Assembly: GCA_021845985.1 (NCBI GenBank)
Contig: JAJZES010000041.1
Span: 94,110-158,109, forward strand
Source of the DNA: Pseudomonadota bacterium
Lineage (GTDB): Bacteria > Pseudomonadota > Alphaproteobacteria > Acetobacterales > Acetobacteraceae
DNA: 64,000 nt
Direction of reading: 5' to 3'
The position numbers and the translations under genes were made by a program. The notes under the pieces were generated by a model that worked only from the letters and a program-made list of their open reading frames with translations, was not told the origin of the DNA and made no database searches. This document shows positions 1-8,516 of the stretch, one piece after another. Numbering within the stretch: the first letter of the stretch is position 1; every line of letters begins with the position of its first letter.

Positions 1-601
1 CCCCGGCCAGATCCGCCATGATCCCGTCGCACACCACGATATAGCCGCCGGGCGACACCAGCGGCGCATAGGCGTCGAGCTCGGCGCGCACATGCGCCCG
101 CGCATGGTTGCTGTCGAGCACCACCATGACCTGCTCGCCCGGCGCAATGCGGGCGCGCACCGCGGCGAGCGTCGCCGGCGCTGCCGAGTCGCCCTCGATC
201 AGCGCGATGCGCGGCGCCAGCAGATGCCCCTCGATGGCGGCCCGGTTCTCGGCGCGCAGGGTCAGATCGACGCCGACCACCCGCCCCTGCCCGATGGCGG
301 CAAACAGGCTGGCGTAGAACACCAGCGAGCCGCCATGCGCCACCCCGGTCTCGACCAGCACGTCCGGCCGCACCCGCCAGAGCAATTCCTGCATACGCAG
401 CAGGTCTTCCGGCAACTGGATCACCGGGCGGCCGAGCCAGGTGAAGCCATAGACGTATTTGGCGTCCCAGCCGCAGCGCAGCCACGCCGCCGACACCGCC
501 GCGAACGCCTCCGCGGTGTCCAGGGCGAACACATCCTCCGCACCATCGGCACGGCCGATCCGCACTTCGCTGCGGGCTTCATCTATCGTCAGCATCGACA
601 T
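1..601 (-). CDS. CmcI-like class I SAM-dependent methyltransferase (3' end outside window)
   Basis: About 200 residues are visible from an ATG at 601 and the frame runs off the left edge. The protein resembles the cephalosporin hydroxylase / rhamnosyl O-methyltransferase (CmcI) family. A YGFTWLGRPVIQLPEDL segment near residues 55-70 precedes the SAM-binding stretch VLVETGVAHGGS (about residue 84) and the acidic strand end VVGVDL (about 109). DSNHARAH near residue 161 is the family's metal/substrate segment. Members methylate small molecules or sugars and are often found in polysaccharide or natural-product loci, but the substrate cannot be told here. A second ATG lies two codons in (595). The gene begins 62 bp after the response regulator stop on the same strand. 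Confidence 0.8.
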   Translation of the reverse strand, partial: MSMLTIDEARSEVRIGRADGAEDVFALDTAEAFAAVSAAWLRCGWDAKYVYGFTWLGRPVIQLPEDLLRMQELLWRVRPDVLVETGVAHGGSLVFYASLFAAIGQGRVVGVDLTLRAENRAAIEGHLLAPRIALIEGDSAAPATLAAVRARIAPGEQVMVVLDSNHARAHVRAELDAYAPLVSPGGYIVVCDGIMADLAG

Positions 602-643
602 CCTGTCGTGCGCCATCACGGGCGCCAGGATGCCGCGCTCAGG

Positions 644-660
644 GTTGACGAACCGTCAAC
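644..660. promoter_or_regulatory. Short perfect inverted repeat
   Basis: Seven-base arms (GTTGACG / CGTCAAC) flank a 3-base spacer in the gap between the response regulator stop and the methyltransferase start. No T-run follows on the minus strand, so it is a poor intrinsic terminator. It could be an operator or a weak mRNA hairpin. Confidence 0.3.
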
Positions 661-663
661 GCC

Positions 664-1026
664 TCAGGCCAGTTCGGCCCGCACCGCCGAGGCCAGTTCG
701 TGCATGTGGAAGGGCTTTTTCAGGAGCCGCATGGCGATAGGCTGCGGCAGGAAATAGCCCGAAATCAGGATCACCCGCAGCTCCGGCCGCCGCAACCGCG
801 CCGCCGCCACCATTTCCAGCCCCGACATGCCGGGCATCCGCACATCGGAAATCACCATGTCGATGTCGCGCCGCGCCTCCAGCATCGGCAGTGCTTCTTC
901 CCCGCTGGCCGCCTGGGCGACGGCGTAGCCGAGCTCCATCAGCGTTTCGGCGAGGATTTCGCGCACTTCAGCGTCGTCATCGACAATCAGGATGTTCACG
1001 TCTTGTACCGACACGGGTTGATCCAT
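664..1026 (-). CDS. Single-domain response regulator (CheY-like receiver)
   Basis: A 120-residue stand-alone receiver domain with no output domain. Acidic pocket residues are D16-D18, the phospho-acceptor is D61 (VISDVRMPGMSG), the conserved Ser is S89 (ILISGY) and the Lys is K104 (LKKPF). Such proteins relay phosphate to other proteins rather than bind DNA. The C-terminal half resembles the receiver attached to the hybrid kinase at 24478-27306 (shared SGY and KPF signatures), so cross-talk is conceivable but not shown. A purine-rich GAAGGA directly abuts the ATG. The 270-bp gap to the divergent AsmA gene holds no recognisable feature beyond promoter space for both. Confidence 0.88.
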   Translation of the reverse strand: MDQPVSVQDVNILIVDDDAEVREILAETLMELGYAVAQAASGEEALPMLEARRDIDMVISDVRMPGMSGLEMVAAARLRRPELRVILISGYFLPQPIAMRLLKKPFHMHELASAVRAELA

Positions 1027-1299
1027 TCCTTCACCCCATCAGCCGGAAGGCTATCGCCGCAGCATCCCGGGACGTAGGCCGCTGCGCGTCCTGTGGGGGC
1101 ATCAACTTTTCGTTGGCAACAGGCGCGCGCCTGAACGCAACGGTTGTCCACCACCAACAGGGGCTCCCTGGGCGCCGCAACGCTCCGGGAAACCTGGATT
1201 GTCTCAAGGCGTTGTGTCCCCCGCTGTGCGACAGGGCGCGCTTCATAGTGCACCTGATGGCCGAATGCCAGTTTCCCCGGCGATCGAGACGGACCCCTG

Positions 1300-3342
1300 A
1301 TGACGCATCGCCGACTCCGATGGTGGCAGTACAGCGTCGGGGCGATCGTCGCCGCGGTGCTGGCTGTTGCCCTGCTGTGGCGGTGGGATTGGTTCACGCC
1401 GCTGGTCGAGCGCTTCGCCTCGGCGCAGCTCGGCCGCCCGGTGACGGTGCAGCACCTGCATGTCCAACTCGCTGAAAATCCCCGGCTGGAGCTGGACGGC
1501 ATCAGTATCGCCAATCCGCCGGACTTCCCGGCGCCCGGCCCGTTCGCCAGCATCGCCCGGCTGACGCTGACGCTGAACGCGGCGGCCTATCTGCACCGCC
1601 GGGCGATCGTCGTGCCGGCGCTGGAGATCGACCAGCCGGTGGTCAACGCACGCGCGCTGGCGGACGGGCGGAACAACTGGAGCTTCCCGTTCACCGGCCC
1701 GCCGGCCGATGGCGGGGGCGGCGCGGGTGTGCGGATCGGCGATCTGCGCATCGTCGATGGCCATGCCCACGTCGTCGATCCGGCATTCAAGGCCGATTTC
1801 AACCTCGCCATCGCCACCGCCGAGAAAACCGCCGAGCATCCGTCGCAACTCATCGTCAGCACCACCGGCCGCTATGCCAACCAGCCGATCAGCGGCCATT
1901 TCATCGGCGGCGCGCTGCTCAGCTTACGGGATAAAAGCAATCCATATCCGGTTGATCTTACGGTAGAGAATGGCCCAACAAAGATCACCCTAAAGGGCAG
2001 CGTCGCCGACCCTGTGGCCTTCGCCGGCAGCGATCTGAAGGTCGCTCTGAGCGGCCAGGACATGGCCAATCTGACGGCGCTGATCGGCGTTCCGGCGCCG
2101 ACCACGCCGCCGTTTCATTTTGCCGGCACCGTCACCTATGCCGACGGGCGCCTCCACATCGACGACCTCGCCGGCGCGGTCGGCGCCACCGACCTCAGCG
2201 GCAGCCTCGCCATGGACCTGGCGCCGCAGCGCCCGGTGATCGACATCAACCTGCGCTCGCGCAGCGTCGATCTCGGCGATTTCCTCGGCGTACTCGGCCG
2301 CAGCCCGACCGGCGCGGCGACGCCCGGCGCGACGCCGCAGCAGCGCGCCGCGGTGCAGCGCGAGAACGCCAGCCCCTATCTCATCCCGCGCGCGCCGCTC
2401 GACCTGCCGCGGCTGCGCGCGGCCGATGTCACCCTCAGATTCCACGGCGGCCAGATCGCCGGCAGGTTCGTTCCGCTCGACGATGTCGTCGCCGAGGTGA
2501 CGGTCAAGGGCGGCGCCATCCACGCCCATCCGCTGAGCTTCGGCGTCGGCCGCGGCCGGATCAGCGCCGACATCACCGCGGCGCCGGCCGACGGGCAGCG
2601 CATCCATGCCCGCTCCGAGGTCGATTTCCGCCAGATCGACCTCGCCCGGCTGATGTCGGCGACGCACAGTTTCGGCGGCGCCGGCATCATCGGCGGACAT
2701 GCCACGGTCGATGGCACCGGCGCCTCGATCGGCGACATCCTCGGCGGCGGCAACGGCGAGCTGAAACTGTTCATGACCGGCGGCGACCTGTCAGCGCTGC
2801 TGGTCGATCTGTCGGGGCTGGAGTTCGGCCGGGCGTTGATGTCCGCCCTCGGCGTGCCGGACAAGACCGAGGTGCGCTGTCTTGTCGCCGATTTCATGTT
2901 GGCCGACGGGCTGCTCAGCACGCGCACCATGCTGCTCGACACGCAGGAGGCGAACGTCACCGGCAGCGGCGACATCAACCTGCGCGACGAGACGATTGCC
3001 TATCAACTGCGCACCGAGGCCAAGCATTTCAGCATCGGTTCGCTGCCCGCGCCAATCGACATCAGCGGCCATCTCAGGACGCCGCACATCGCGCCGGATG
3101 CCAAGGTGATGGCGCTGCGCGGCGGCGTGGCGATCGGCCTCGGCGTGTTGCTGACGCCACTGGCCGCGCTGCTGCCGACGATCCAGCTTGGACTGGGCGA
3201 AAACAACAATTGCGCGGTGCTGATCGGCAACGCCCGTGCCACCCACAACCCGGCGGACGGCCCCGGCAGTGCGACGGCCGACACGCCGCCCTGGCAGCGC
3301 AAAGCGACGCCCCCGGCCGCGCCGCCTGTCGCGCAACCGTGA
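1300..3342 (+). CDS. AsmA family protein
   Basis: 680 residues. One N-terminal membrane anchor (about residues 10-28, VGAIVAAVLAVALLW) is followed by a long periplasmic beta-rich region. The start of the mature part (RFASAQLGRPVTVQHL) and the C-terminal AsmA-like section with repeated short strands and DGLLSTRTMLLDT are typical of AsmA/YhjG-type proteins. The family is related to bridge-like lipid-transfer proteins and affects outer-membrane composition. The C-terminus is Ala/Pro-rich. It appears monocistronic: the next gene starts 93 bp later. The ATG at 1300 is chosen because it immediately precedes a basic stretch and the membrane segment. Confidence 0.8.
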   Translation: MTHRRLRWWQYSVGAIVAAVLAVALLWRWDWFTPLVERFASAQLGRPVTVQHLHVQLAENPRLELDGISIANPPDFPAPGPFASIARLTLTLNAAAYLHRRAIVVPALEIDQPVVNARALADGRNNWSFPFTGPPADGGGGAGVRIGDLRIVDGHAHVVDPAFKADFNLAIATAEKTAEHPSQLIVSTTGRYANQPISGHFIGGALLSLRDKSNPYPVDLTVENGPTKITLKGSVADPVAFAGSDLKVALSGQDMANLTALIGVPAPTTPPFHFAGTVTYADGRLHIDDLAGAVGATDLSGSLAMDLAPQRPVIDINLRSRSVDLGDFLGVLGRSPTGAATPGATPQQRAAVQRENASPYLIPRAPLDLPRLRAADVTLRFHGGQIAGRFVPLDDVVAEVTVKGGAIHAHPLSFGVGRGRISADITAAPADGQRIHARSEVDFRQIDLARLMSATHSFGGAGIIGGHATVDGTGASIGDILGGGNGELKLFMTGGDLSALLVDLSGLEFGRALMSALGVPDKTEVRCLVADFMLADGLLSTRTMLLDTQEANVTGSGDINLRDETIAYQLRTEAKHFSIGSLPAPIDISGHLRTPHIAPDAKVMALRGGVAIGLGVLLTPLAALLPTIQLGLGENNNCAVLIGNARATHNPADGPGSATADTPPWQRKATPPAAPPVAQP

Positions 3343-3435
3343 CACCCCCCCCTAGCGAACCACCGGCGAAACGCGGCATATAGCGGCCTTAGTGACCCAT
3401 CAACGCCCCCTCCGGCACGGCCTGCGCTGACGCCG

Positions 3436-4014
3436 ATGCAGCCATTGTCCGTTGCGGCCTTGTTCGCTCTCGCGGGGCAGACGCAGATGCTCCAGGCGGC
3501 CCTGATTATCCTTGGCACCTTCGTTCTGGAGGATGCGGCGACGGTGCTGGCGGCGATGCGGGCGCAGTCGGGCGCGGTGTCGGTGCCGCTGGCGCTGGGC
3601 GCGCTGTATGCCGGGATCGTGCTCGGCGATCTCGGCCTTTACGGACTCGGCATGTTGTCGGCCAGGGTTCCCTGGGTGGCGCGGCTGGTGCCGCCGCCGC
3701 GCATGCGCCAGGGTCGCGACTGGCTGCACGGGCGCACCTTACAGGTGGTGTTCATCAGTCGCTTCATCCCCGGCGCCCGATTGCCGACCTACACCGCCTG
3801 CGGCTTCCTTGGCGCCGACTGGCGGCGCTTCGCGCTGGCGGCGGTGGTGGCAACGCTGATCTGGACCTCGCTGCTGTTCGGCGTGTCGCTGAAAGTGGGA
3901 GCGCTGCTGATGCAGTATCTCGGCGCGTGGCGCTGGGCGGGTGGCATCGGCTTCGCACTCGTCATCATTCTAGCCGGCCGCACCGCCGCCCGGCTGCAGG
4001 AGGCTCGCCGATGA
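3436..4014 (+). CDS. DedA/VTT-domain integral membrane protein
   Basis: 192 residues with four to five hydrophobic segments and the family signature FISRFIPGARLPTYTACGFLG near residues 112-132 (RFIPG-R-P plus a small-residue exit). DedA proteins act in the inner membrane; several flip undecaprenyl phosphate or phospholipids. Neighbours fit that role: a UppP-type phosphatase lies two genes downstream in the same tight operon. The stop codon overlaps the next start (ATGA), suggesting translational coupling. Which lipid is moved is not readable from the sequence. Confidence 0.82.
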   Translation: MQPLSVAALFALAGQTQMLQAALIILGTFVLEDAATVLAAMRAQSGAVSVPLALGALYAGIVLGDLGLYGLGMLSARVPWVARLVPPPRMRQGRDWLHGRTLQVVFISRFIPGARLPTYTACGFLGADWRRFALAAVVATLIWTSLLFGVSLKVGALLMQYLGAWRWAGGIGFALVIILAGRTAARLQEARR

Positions 4015-5084
4015 GGACTGCCGCCCTTCCGCTGCGGCTGCCATCCGAGCGGCTGGTCAGCCGCTTCGAGTTCTGGCCCGGCTGGATCTTCTATGCGCCG
4101 ATCGTGGCGCAATGGATCTGGCTCGGCCTGCGCCATGGCGACATGAGCCTGCCGACCGCGGCCAACCCGACCATCGAGCTGGGCGGCCTGTGCGGCGAGA
4201 GCAAAAGCGCCATTCTCGATCAGATCGCCGGCCCCGCGCGGGCGCTGGTGGCGCCCTATATCTGCCTTCCGCCGGGCGATGCCGACAGCGCCGAACGGGC
4301 GATGGCGGCGGCCGGGCTGTCCTGGCCGGTGATCGCCAAGCCCGATATCGGCTGCAATGGCACCGGCGTCCGCAAGATCGACGATCGGGCGGCGCTCGCC
4401 GCCTATATGGCGGCGTTTCCGCGCGACGCGCAGATGGTGCTGCAGCGCTTTATCCCCGAGGAAGGCGAGGCCGGCATTTTCTACATCCGCCGGCCCGGCG
4501 AGGCCGCCGGGCGGATCACCTCGCTGACGCTGAAATACGCCCCGAACGTGGTTGGCGACGGGCGGGCGACGCTGGCCGAGCTGGTGCACGCCGACCCGCG
4601 CGCCGGCGCGCTGCCGCATCTCTATCTGCCGCGACTCGGCGCGGCGGCGGAGCGGGTTCCGGCGGCGGGTGAACGGGTGCGGCTGGTGATGGTCGGCAAC
4701 CACTGCAAGGGGGCGATTTTCCGCGATGGCCGCGAGCACATCACCGCGGCGCTGACCGCGCGCATCGAGGCCTTCGCCCGCGCCATCCCGGAGTTTCATT
4801 TCGGCCGGCTGGACGTGCGCTTCGCCGCGCTGGCCGAGTTGCGGCGCGGCCAGGGCTTTACCGTCATCGAGGTCAACGGCGTCGGCTCGGAGGCAACCCA
4901 TGTCTGGGACGCCCGCGCCCGGCTGCTGCCGTCCTGGGCGGATCAGTTGTTCCATTACCGGGCGGCGTTCGAGATCGGCCGCGAGCAACGGGCGCGTGGC
5001 CACCGGCCGAGCGGCATCCGGGCGATGTGGCGCTACTGGCGGCGGCAGACGCGGCTGATGGCCCGCTATCCGGCGCACGACTGA
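4011..5084 (+). CDS. ATP-grasp ligase-like protein (D-Ala-D-Ala ligase / RimK fold)
   Basis: 357 residues from the ATG at 4011, which overlaps the DedA stop and has GGAGG 8 bp upstream. Visible ATP-grasp features: WPVIAKPDIGCNGTGV (about 110-125, nucleotide-binding Lys and small-residue loop), VLQRFIPEEGEAG (about 144-156), the GRLDVRF strand, and the metal-binding E-x-N in FTVIEVNGVGSEATHVWD (about 285-300). The N-terminus has an amphipathic or membrane-associated stretch (WPGWIFYAPIVAQWIWLG), unusual for a cytosolic ligase. Family members join a carboxylate to an amine. The substrate is unknown; placement between DedA and UppP suggests an envelope precursor. Confidence 0.75.
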   Translation: MRTAALPLRLPSERLVSRFEFWPGWIFYAPIVAQWIWLGLRHGDMSLPTAANPTIELGGLCGESKSAILDQIAGPARALVAPYICLPPGDADSAERAMAAAGLSWPVIAKPDIGCNGTGVRKIDDRAALAAYMAAFPRDAQMVLQRFIPEEGEAGIFYIRRPGEAAGRITSLTLKYAPNVVGDGRATLAELVHADPRAGALPHLYLPRLGAAAERVPAAGERVRLVMVGNHCKGAIFRDGREHITAALTARIEAFARAIPEFHFGRLDVRFAALAELRRGQGFTVIEVNGVGSEATHVWDARARLLPSWADQLFHYRAAFEIGREQRARGHRPSGIRAMWRYWRRQTRLMARYPAHD

Positions 5085-5189
5085 GGCATCCGGCCGCCGG
5101 CCGCGGCGTCGGCATCACCGCCGGCATTGCCTCGGCGGCGCGTTTCGGCCACCAAGCGCTTCCCTGTTTCCCCCCCGTCGCGAGGCTGC

Positions 5190-6023
5190 ATGAACCAGAT
5201 CGAGGCCATCCTGGTCGCCCTGCTGCAGGGCGCGACCGAGCTTTTCCCGGTCTCCAGTCTGGGACATGCGGTCATCGTCCCGGCGCTGCTGAACTGGTCG
5301 ATGAACCAGCGGGCGGCGGAGTTCCTGCCCTTCCTGGTGATGCTGCATCTCGGCACGGCGGCGGCGCTGCTGCTGTATTTCTGGCGCGACTGGTGGGCGC
5401 TGCTGCGCGGCGTCGTCGGCCTCGACACGGCGCATCAGGTGGCGGAGAGCCGGCGCGTGTTCGGGCTGATCGTCATCGCCACCATCCCCGCCGTGGTGCT
5501 CGGCTTCCTGTTCGAGAAACTGTTCCGCAGCCTGTTCGGCAGCCCGCTGACCGCCGCCGGCTTCCTGATCGTCAACGGCGCGCTGCTGCTGTTCGGCGAG
5601 CGCATCCGCACGATGGGCCACCGCAAGCTGGCAACGCTGCGGGTCAGCGACGCGCTGGCCATAGGGCTGTGGCAATGCACCGCGCTGATCCCCGGCATCT
5701 CGCGCTCCGGCGCCACCATCGTCGGCGGCCTGCTGCGCGGCATCGACCATGAGGGGGCGGCGCATTTTTCCTTCCTGATCGCCACCCCGATCATCCTCGG
5801 CGCGACCGTGCTGGAGGTGCCGAAGCTGCTGCATGCCTCGGTCGCCCCCGGCGTGTTGCAGGTCGCCACCGTCGCCGCGGTGGTCGCCGGGATCACCGCC
5901 TTTCTCAGCACCGCCTTCCTGATGCGCTATTTCCGCCGCCACGACGACGTGGCGCTCGATCCGTTCGGCTATTACTGCATCGCCGCCGGCCTCGGCGCCG
6001 GTGCCTGGCTGCTGCTGCGATGA
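5190..6023 (+). CDS. uppP: Undecaprenyl-diphosphate phosphatase (UppP/BacA)
   Basis: 277 residues, polytopic. The two signature regions are present: GATELFPVSSLGH near residue 14 (E/R-rich motif carrying the catalytic Glu) and IPGISRSGATIVGG near residue 170. It dephosphorylates undecaprenyl diphosphate to regenerate the lipid carrier for peptidoglycan and polysaccharide synthesis. An upstream extension to 5127 is possible in frame, but the ATG at 5190 gives the canonical MNQIEAILVALLQG start. The stop overlaps the next ATG (ATGA). Confidence 0.93.
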   Translation: MNQIEAILVALLQGATELFPVSSLGHAVIVPALLNWSMNQRAAEFLPFLVMLHLGTAAALLLYFWRDWWALLRGVVGLDTAHQVAESRRVFGLIVIATIPAVVLGFLFEKLFRSLFGSPLTAAGFLIVNGALLLFGERIRTMGHRKLATLRVSDALAIGLWQCTALIPGISRSGATIVGGLLRGIDHEGAAHFSFLIATPIILGATVLEVPKLLHASVAPGVLQVATVAAVVAGITAFLSTAFLMRYFRRHDDVALDPFGYYCIAAGLGAGAWLLLR

Positions 6024-6781
6024 AGCGCGGCGCCGTGCTGCTGGCGGCGCTGCTGCTGCTCGGCGGCGCCGCGACGCTGCCGCCGGCGGCGACGCCGATC
6101 TCGCGCATGAACCTCGCCTGGTGGCGGGCGCGCCACGAGCAGAAACTGGCGGAGCTGCATCGCGGCTCGGTCGATCTGCTGCTGCTCGGCGATTCGATCA
6201 CCGCGAACTACGAACGCGCCGGGCCGGAGCCGTGGCGTGATTTCCGCCCGGTGTGGCAGCATTTCTATGGCGGGCGGCACGCCGTCGATCTCGGCTTCAA
6301 GGGCGACGCGACGGCGCATCTGCTGTGGCGGCTGCGCAACGGCGAGCTGGACGGGATCCATCCGCGCGCCGCGGTCATCCTGATCGGCGCCAATAATCTC
6401 GGCCGGCTGCACTGGTCGGCGGCGGATACGCTGCTGGGCATCGACGCGGTGGTGGCGGAGGTGCGGCGGCGGCTGCCGCAGACCGGCATCGTGCTGCTCG
6501 GCATCCTGCCGAGCCGCCGCAGCGCCTGGATCAGCGCGACGACGACGGCGATCAACGCGGCGCTGGCGGCGCGCTATGGCGGCGGCGCGGTCGCCGGGGT
6601 GACGTTTCTCGACCTCACCGCGCAGTTCAGCCGCGACGGCGCCGCCGACCCCGCCGATTTCTACGACCCGAAGCTGACGCCGCCGGAGCCGCCGCTGCAT
6701 CCGACGCCGCAGGCGCAGGCGCGCATGGCGGCGGCGATCGAGCCGGTGGTGGCGAAGCTGCTCGGCGATCAGGCGCGCTGA
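6020..6781 (+). CDS. Exported SGNH/GDSL hydrolase
   Basis: 253 residues with a hydrophobic N-terminal signal (LLAALLLLGGAAT). SGNH blocks are readable: LLLLGDSITANY (catalytic Ser in GDS, about residue 56), LGFKGD (block II Gly), ILIGANNLG (block III Asn) and PPLHPTPQAQ near the C-terminus supplying the catalytic His. It resembles the PAF-acetylhydrolase-like GDSL esterases that remove acyl or acetyl groups from glycans or lipids. The 4-bp overlap with uppP makes it the last gene of the DedA / ATP-grasp / UppP operon, and an envelope-glycan esterase role would fit. Confidence 0.82.
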   Translation: MKRGAVLLAALLLLGGAATLPPAATPISRMNLAWWRARHEQKLAELHRGSVDLLLLGDSITANYERAGPEPWRDFRPVWQHFYGGRHAVDLGFKGDATAHLLWRLRNGELDGIHPRAAVILIGANNLGRLHWSAADTLLGIDAVVAEVRRRLPQTGIVLLGILPSRRSAWISATTTAINAALAARYGGGAVAGVTFLDLTAQFSRDGAADPADFYDPKLTPPEPPLHPTPQAQARMAAAIEPVVAKLLGDQAR

Positions 6782-6795
6782 GGCGCCTGCCCGGC

Positions 6796-7228
6796 TTACG
6801 CCCCGGCCGCCGGCGCCGCGGCAATCGCCGGGCGCAGCACCGGGCCGTCTGGCTCGTCCCTGGCGCGGTACAGCCCGGCGATGCGGCCGTCACGGCCGAT
6901 CAGCACCTTGTTGAAGTTCCACACCGGCTCCCAGTCGCGGGTTGCGCACCCAGCGATAGGACGGATGCGCGTCGGGACCGTGGACATGGGAAATGCCCGC
7001 CATCGGAAACTGCACCCCGAACGTCGCCTCGCAGAACTGCTTGACGTGGCCGTTATCCTGCGCCTCCTGGTTGAAATCCTGGCTCGGCACGCCGACCACC
7101 GTGAGGCCCTGTGGCGTCAGCGACCGGTTTAGCGCCTCCAGGCTGTGGAACTGATAGGCGAAGCCGCGGAAACTCGCCGTGTTGGTGACCAGCAACACCC
7201 GCCCGCGCATCGCCGCGAGATCAGCCAT
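6796..7228 (-). pseudogene. Glutathione-peroxidase-like gene, frameshifted and lacking the active-site Cys
   Basis: The N-terminal part (from ATG 7228, [19 protein letters not shown]) and the C-terminal part (DWEPVWNFNKVLIGRDG) match the glutathione peroxidase / BtuE fold but sit in different frames. One surplus base near the GGG run at 6939-6941 joins them; removing it gives a protein of about 143 residues. The segment that should carry the peroxidatic Cys (normally ASKCGFT) reads ASFRGFA, so the catalytic Cys is missing even before the frameshift. The Trp-Asn motif (WNF) is kept. The start overlaps the end of the molybdoenzyme gene by 8 bp. It may be a decayed gene, a sequencing error, or a non-peroxidase relative. 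Confidence 0.7.
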
Positions 7229-7880
7229 AGCGTTCTTCCATCCACGGATCGGCATTGTTGTGATAGCCGCGGGTTTCCCAGAAGCCCGGCCGGTCATCGG
7301 CGGTCAGCTCGATGCGGCGCACCCATTTCGGCGATTTCCACAGATAGAGCCGCGGGATCAGCACCCGCACCGGCCCGCCATGCTGGCGGGGGATCGGGGT
7401 GCCGTTCCAGCGATGCACCAGGAACACGTCGGGCTGGTCGAACTGATCGAGCCGCACATTGGTCGTGTAGCCGTCATGGGCGTGAAAAACGATGTGCCGC
7501 GCCGCCGCCCGCGGTGCCGCCCGCTCCAGCAGGGTGCGCGCCGACACGCCCTGCCACGCATTGTCGTAGCGCGACCACTGGGTGACGCAATGCATGTCCG
7601 ACACGCTGTCGGCCTGCGGCAGCGCCATGAAGGCGTCGAGCGACAGGCTCAGCGGGTGGTCCACCGCGCCATCGACATCGAGGCGGAACATCTGCGCCGT
7701 CACCTCCGGCTGCACGCCGAGGTCGAGCACCGGCCAGTCGGCGACCAGCCGCTGGCCCGGCGGCAGGCGGACGCGGTCGGGGTCGGCGGTGGTGCCGGTC
7801 AGCAGCCGACCGTCGCGCGCCCATTCCTGCTTGCGCGCGATCAGCTTCTCGCGCGGTGCGCCGGTGATCTCGTCGGCCAT
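7221..7880 (-). CDS. Sulfite-oxidase-family molybdopterin-dependent oxidoreductase
   Basis: 219 residues from ATG 7880, which has a GGA-type ribosome site 5-8 bp upstream; an in-frame extension to 7931 looks non-coding. The SUOX-type molybdopterin-binding domain is shown by [21 protein letters not shown], the molybdenum-ligand Cys in [17 protein letters not shown], and HDGYTTNV followed by [20 protein letters not shown]. No Tat signal is visible, so this is probably a cytosolic relative of YedY/MsrP that lacks the dimerisation domain. The substrate is unknown. The peroxidase-like pseudogene downstream overlaps it, and the two were probably one operon. Confidence 0.85.
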   Translation of the reverse strand: MADEITGAPREKLIARKQEWARDGRLLTGTTADPDRVRLPPGQRLVADWPVLDLGVQPEVTAQMFRLDVDGAVDHPLSLSLDAFMALPQADSVSDMHCVTQWSRYDNAWQGVSARTLLERAAPRAAARHIVFHAHDGYTTNVRLDQFDQPDVFLVHRWNGTPIPRQHGGPVRVLIPRLYLWKSPKWVRRIELTADDRPGFWETRGYHNNADPWMEERYG

Positions 7881-7984
7881 TGCGGTATCCTTTCCGTCAC
7901 GGGCAGATGGGGTGCGGCAGGCAGGCGGCAAGCCGCCGCTTGCCAGCCGCCGCGGCGCGGATTATGCCGCGAAACCGACTGCAT

Positions 7985-8031
7985 GGGGATGGGGTCCCCC
8001 AAAACCGCCCGCGAGGGCTGATGACTCCTGC
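7985..8031 (+). ncRNA. Fluoride riboswitch (crcB RNA motif) aptamer
   Basis: The segment carries the conserved blocks of the crcB motif in order: GGGGATGGGGTCCCCC (P1/start helix), AAAACCGCCC, and the near-invariant GGCTGATGACTCCTGC. It lies 59 bp upstream of the crcB start on the same strand. This class binds fluoride with Mg2+ and turns on fluoride-resistance genes, so the match of RNA and downstream gene is mutually supporting. Confidence 0.9.
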
Positions 8032-8050
8032 TGCGCGACCGGCGCGGTGG

Positions 8051-8085
8051 GGGAGATGTGCCTCCATCGTGCGCATTGATGGAGG
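8051..8085 (+). promoter_or_regulatory. Putative expression platform: hairpin sequestering the crcB Shine-Dalgarno
   Basis: CCTCCATC (8061-8068) is perfectly complementary to GATGGAGG (8078-8085), and the right arm contains the GGAGG ribosome site of crcB. A competing pairing exists between GGGAG (8051-8055) and CTCC in the left arm, which would free the ribosome site. This is the layout of a translational on-switch. Which state fluoride favours is inferred from the known class, not visible in sequence. Confidence 0.7.
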
Positions 8086-8089
8086 CGAC

Positions 8090-8515
8090 ATGATCCCCAC
8101 TCTCTACATCGCACTGGGCGGCGCGCTCGGCAGCGTGGCGCGCTACTGGGTCGCGGTCTGGGCGGCGCCGTACAGCCGCGGCCTGCCGTTCGGCACCATC
8201 GGCATCAACATCCTCGGCTCATTTGCCATCGGCTTCTTCGGCACGCTGACCACCACCCCGGGGCGCTACGCGGTGCCGGAGACGGCGCGGCTGTTCTTCA
8301 TGGTCGGCATTTGCGGCGGCTTCACCACGTTTTCCTCGTTCAGTCTGCAGACGCTCGATCTGCTGCGCGGCGGCGCGGCGGGGCGGGCGATGGCCAACAT
8401 CGTGCTGTCGGTCGCGCTCTGCCTCGCCGGTGTGGCGCTCGGGCACAGCTCCGCGGCGCGGCTGTCGGGGTCGGTGCGCGTGGCGCAAACCGTGGTCGAG
8501 GAGGAGGCGTCGTAG
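8090..8515 (+). CDS. crcB: Fluoride-specific ion channel (FluC/CrcB)
   Basis: 141 residues, four membrane helices. The ATG at 8090 follows GGAGG by 4 bp; upstream in-frame codons run through the riboswitch and are not coding. Family marks: [15 protein letters not shown] (conserved Asn of the pore helix) and [10 protein letters not shown] (Phe-box and Ser/Thr track). The protein forms a dual-topology dimer in the inner membrane that exports fluoride. The fluoride riboswitch immediately upstream confirms its role. It ends 1 bp before the convergent gene at 8517. Confidence 0.95.
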   Translation: MIPTLYIALGGALGSVARYWVAVWAAPYSRGLPFGTIGINILGSFAIGFFGTLTTTPGRYAVPETARLFFMVGICGGFTTFSSFSLQTLDLLRGGAAGRAMANIVLSVALCLAGVALGHSSAARLSGSVRVAQTVVEEEAS

Positions 8516-8516
8516 C

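Noticed and set aside
644..660. Intrinsic terminator after the response regulator
   Set aside because: The inverted repeat is short (7 bp) and has no T-run on the minus strand; kept only as a possible operator.
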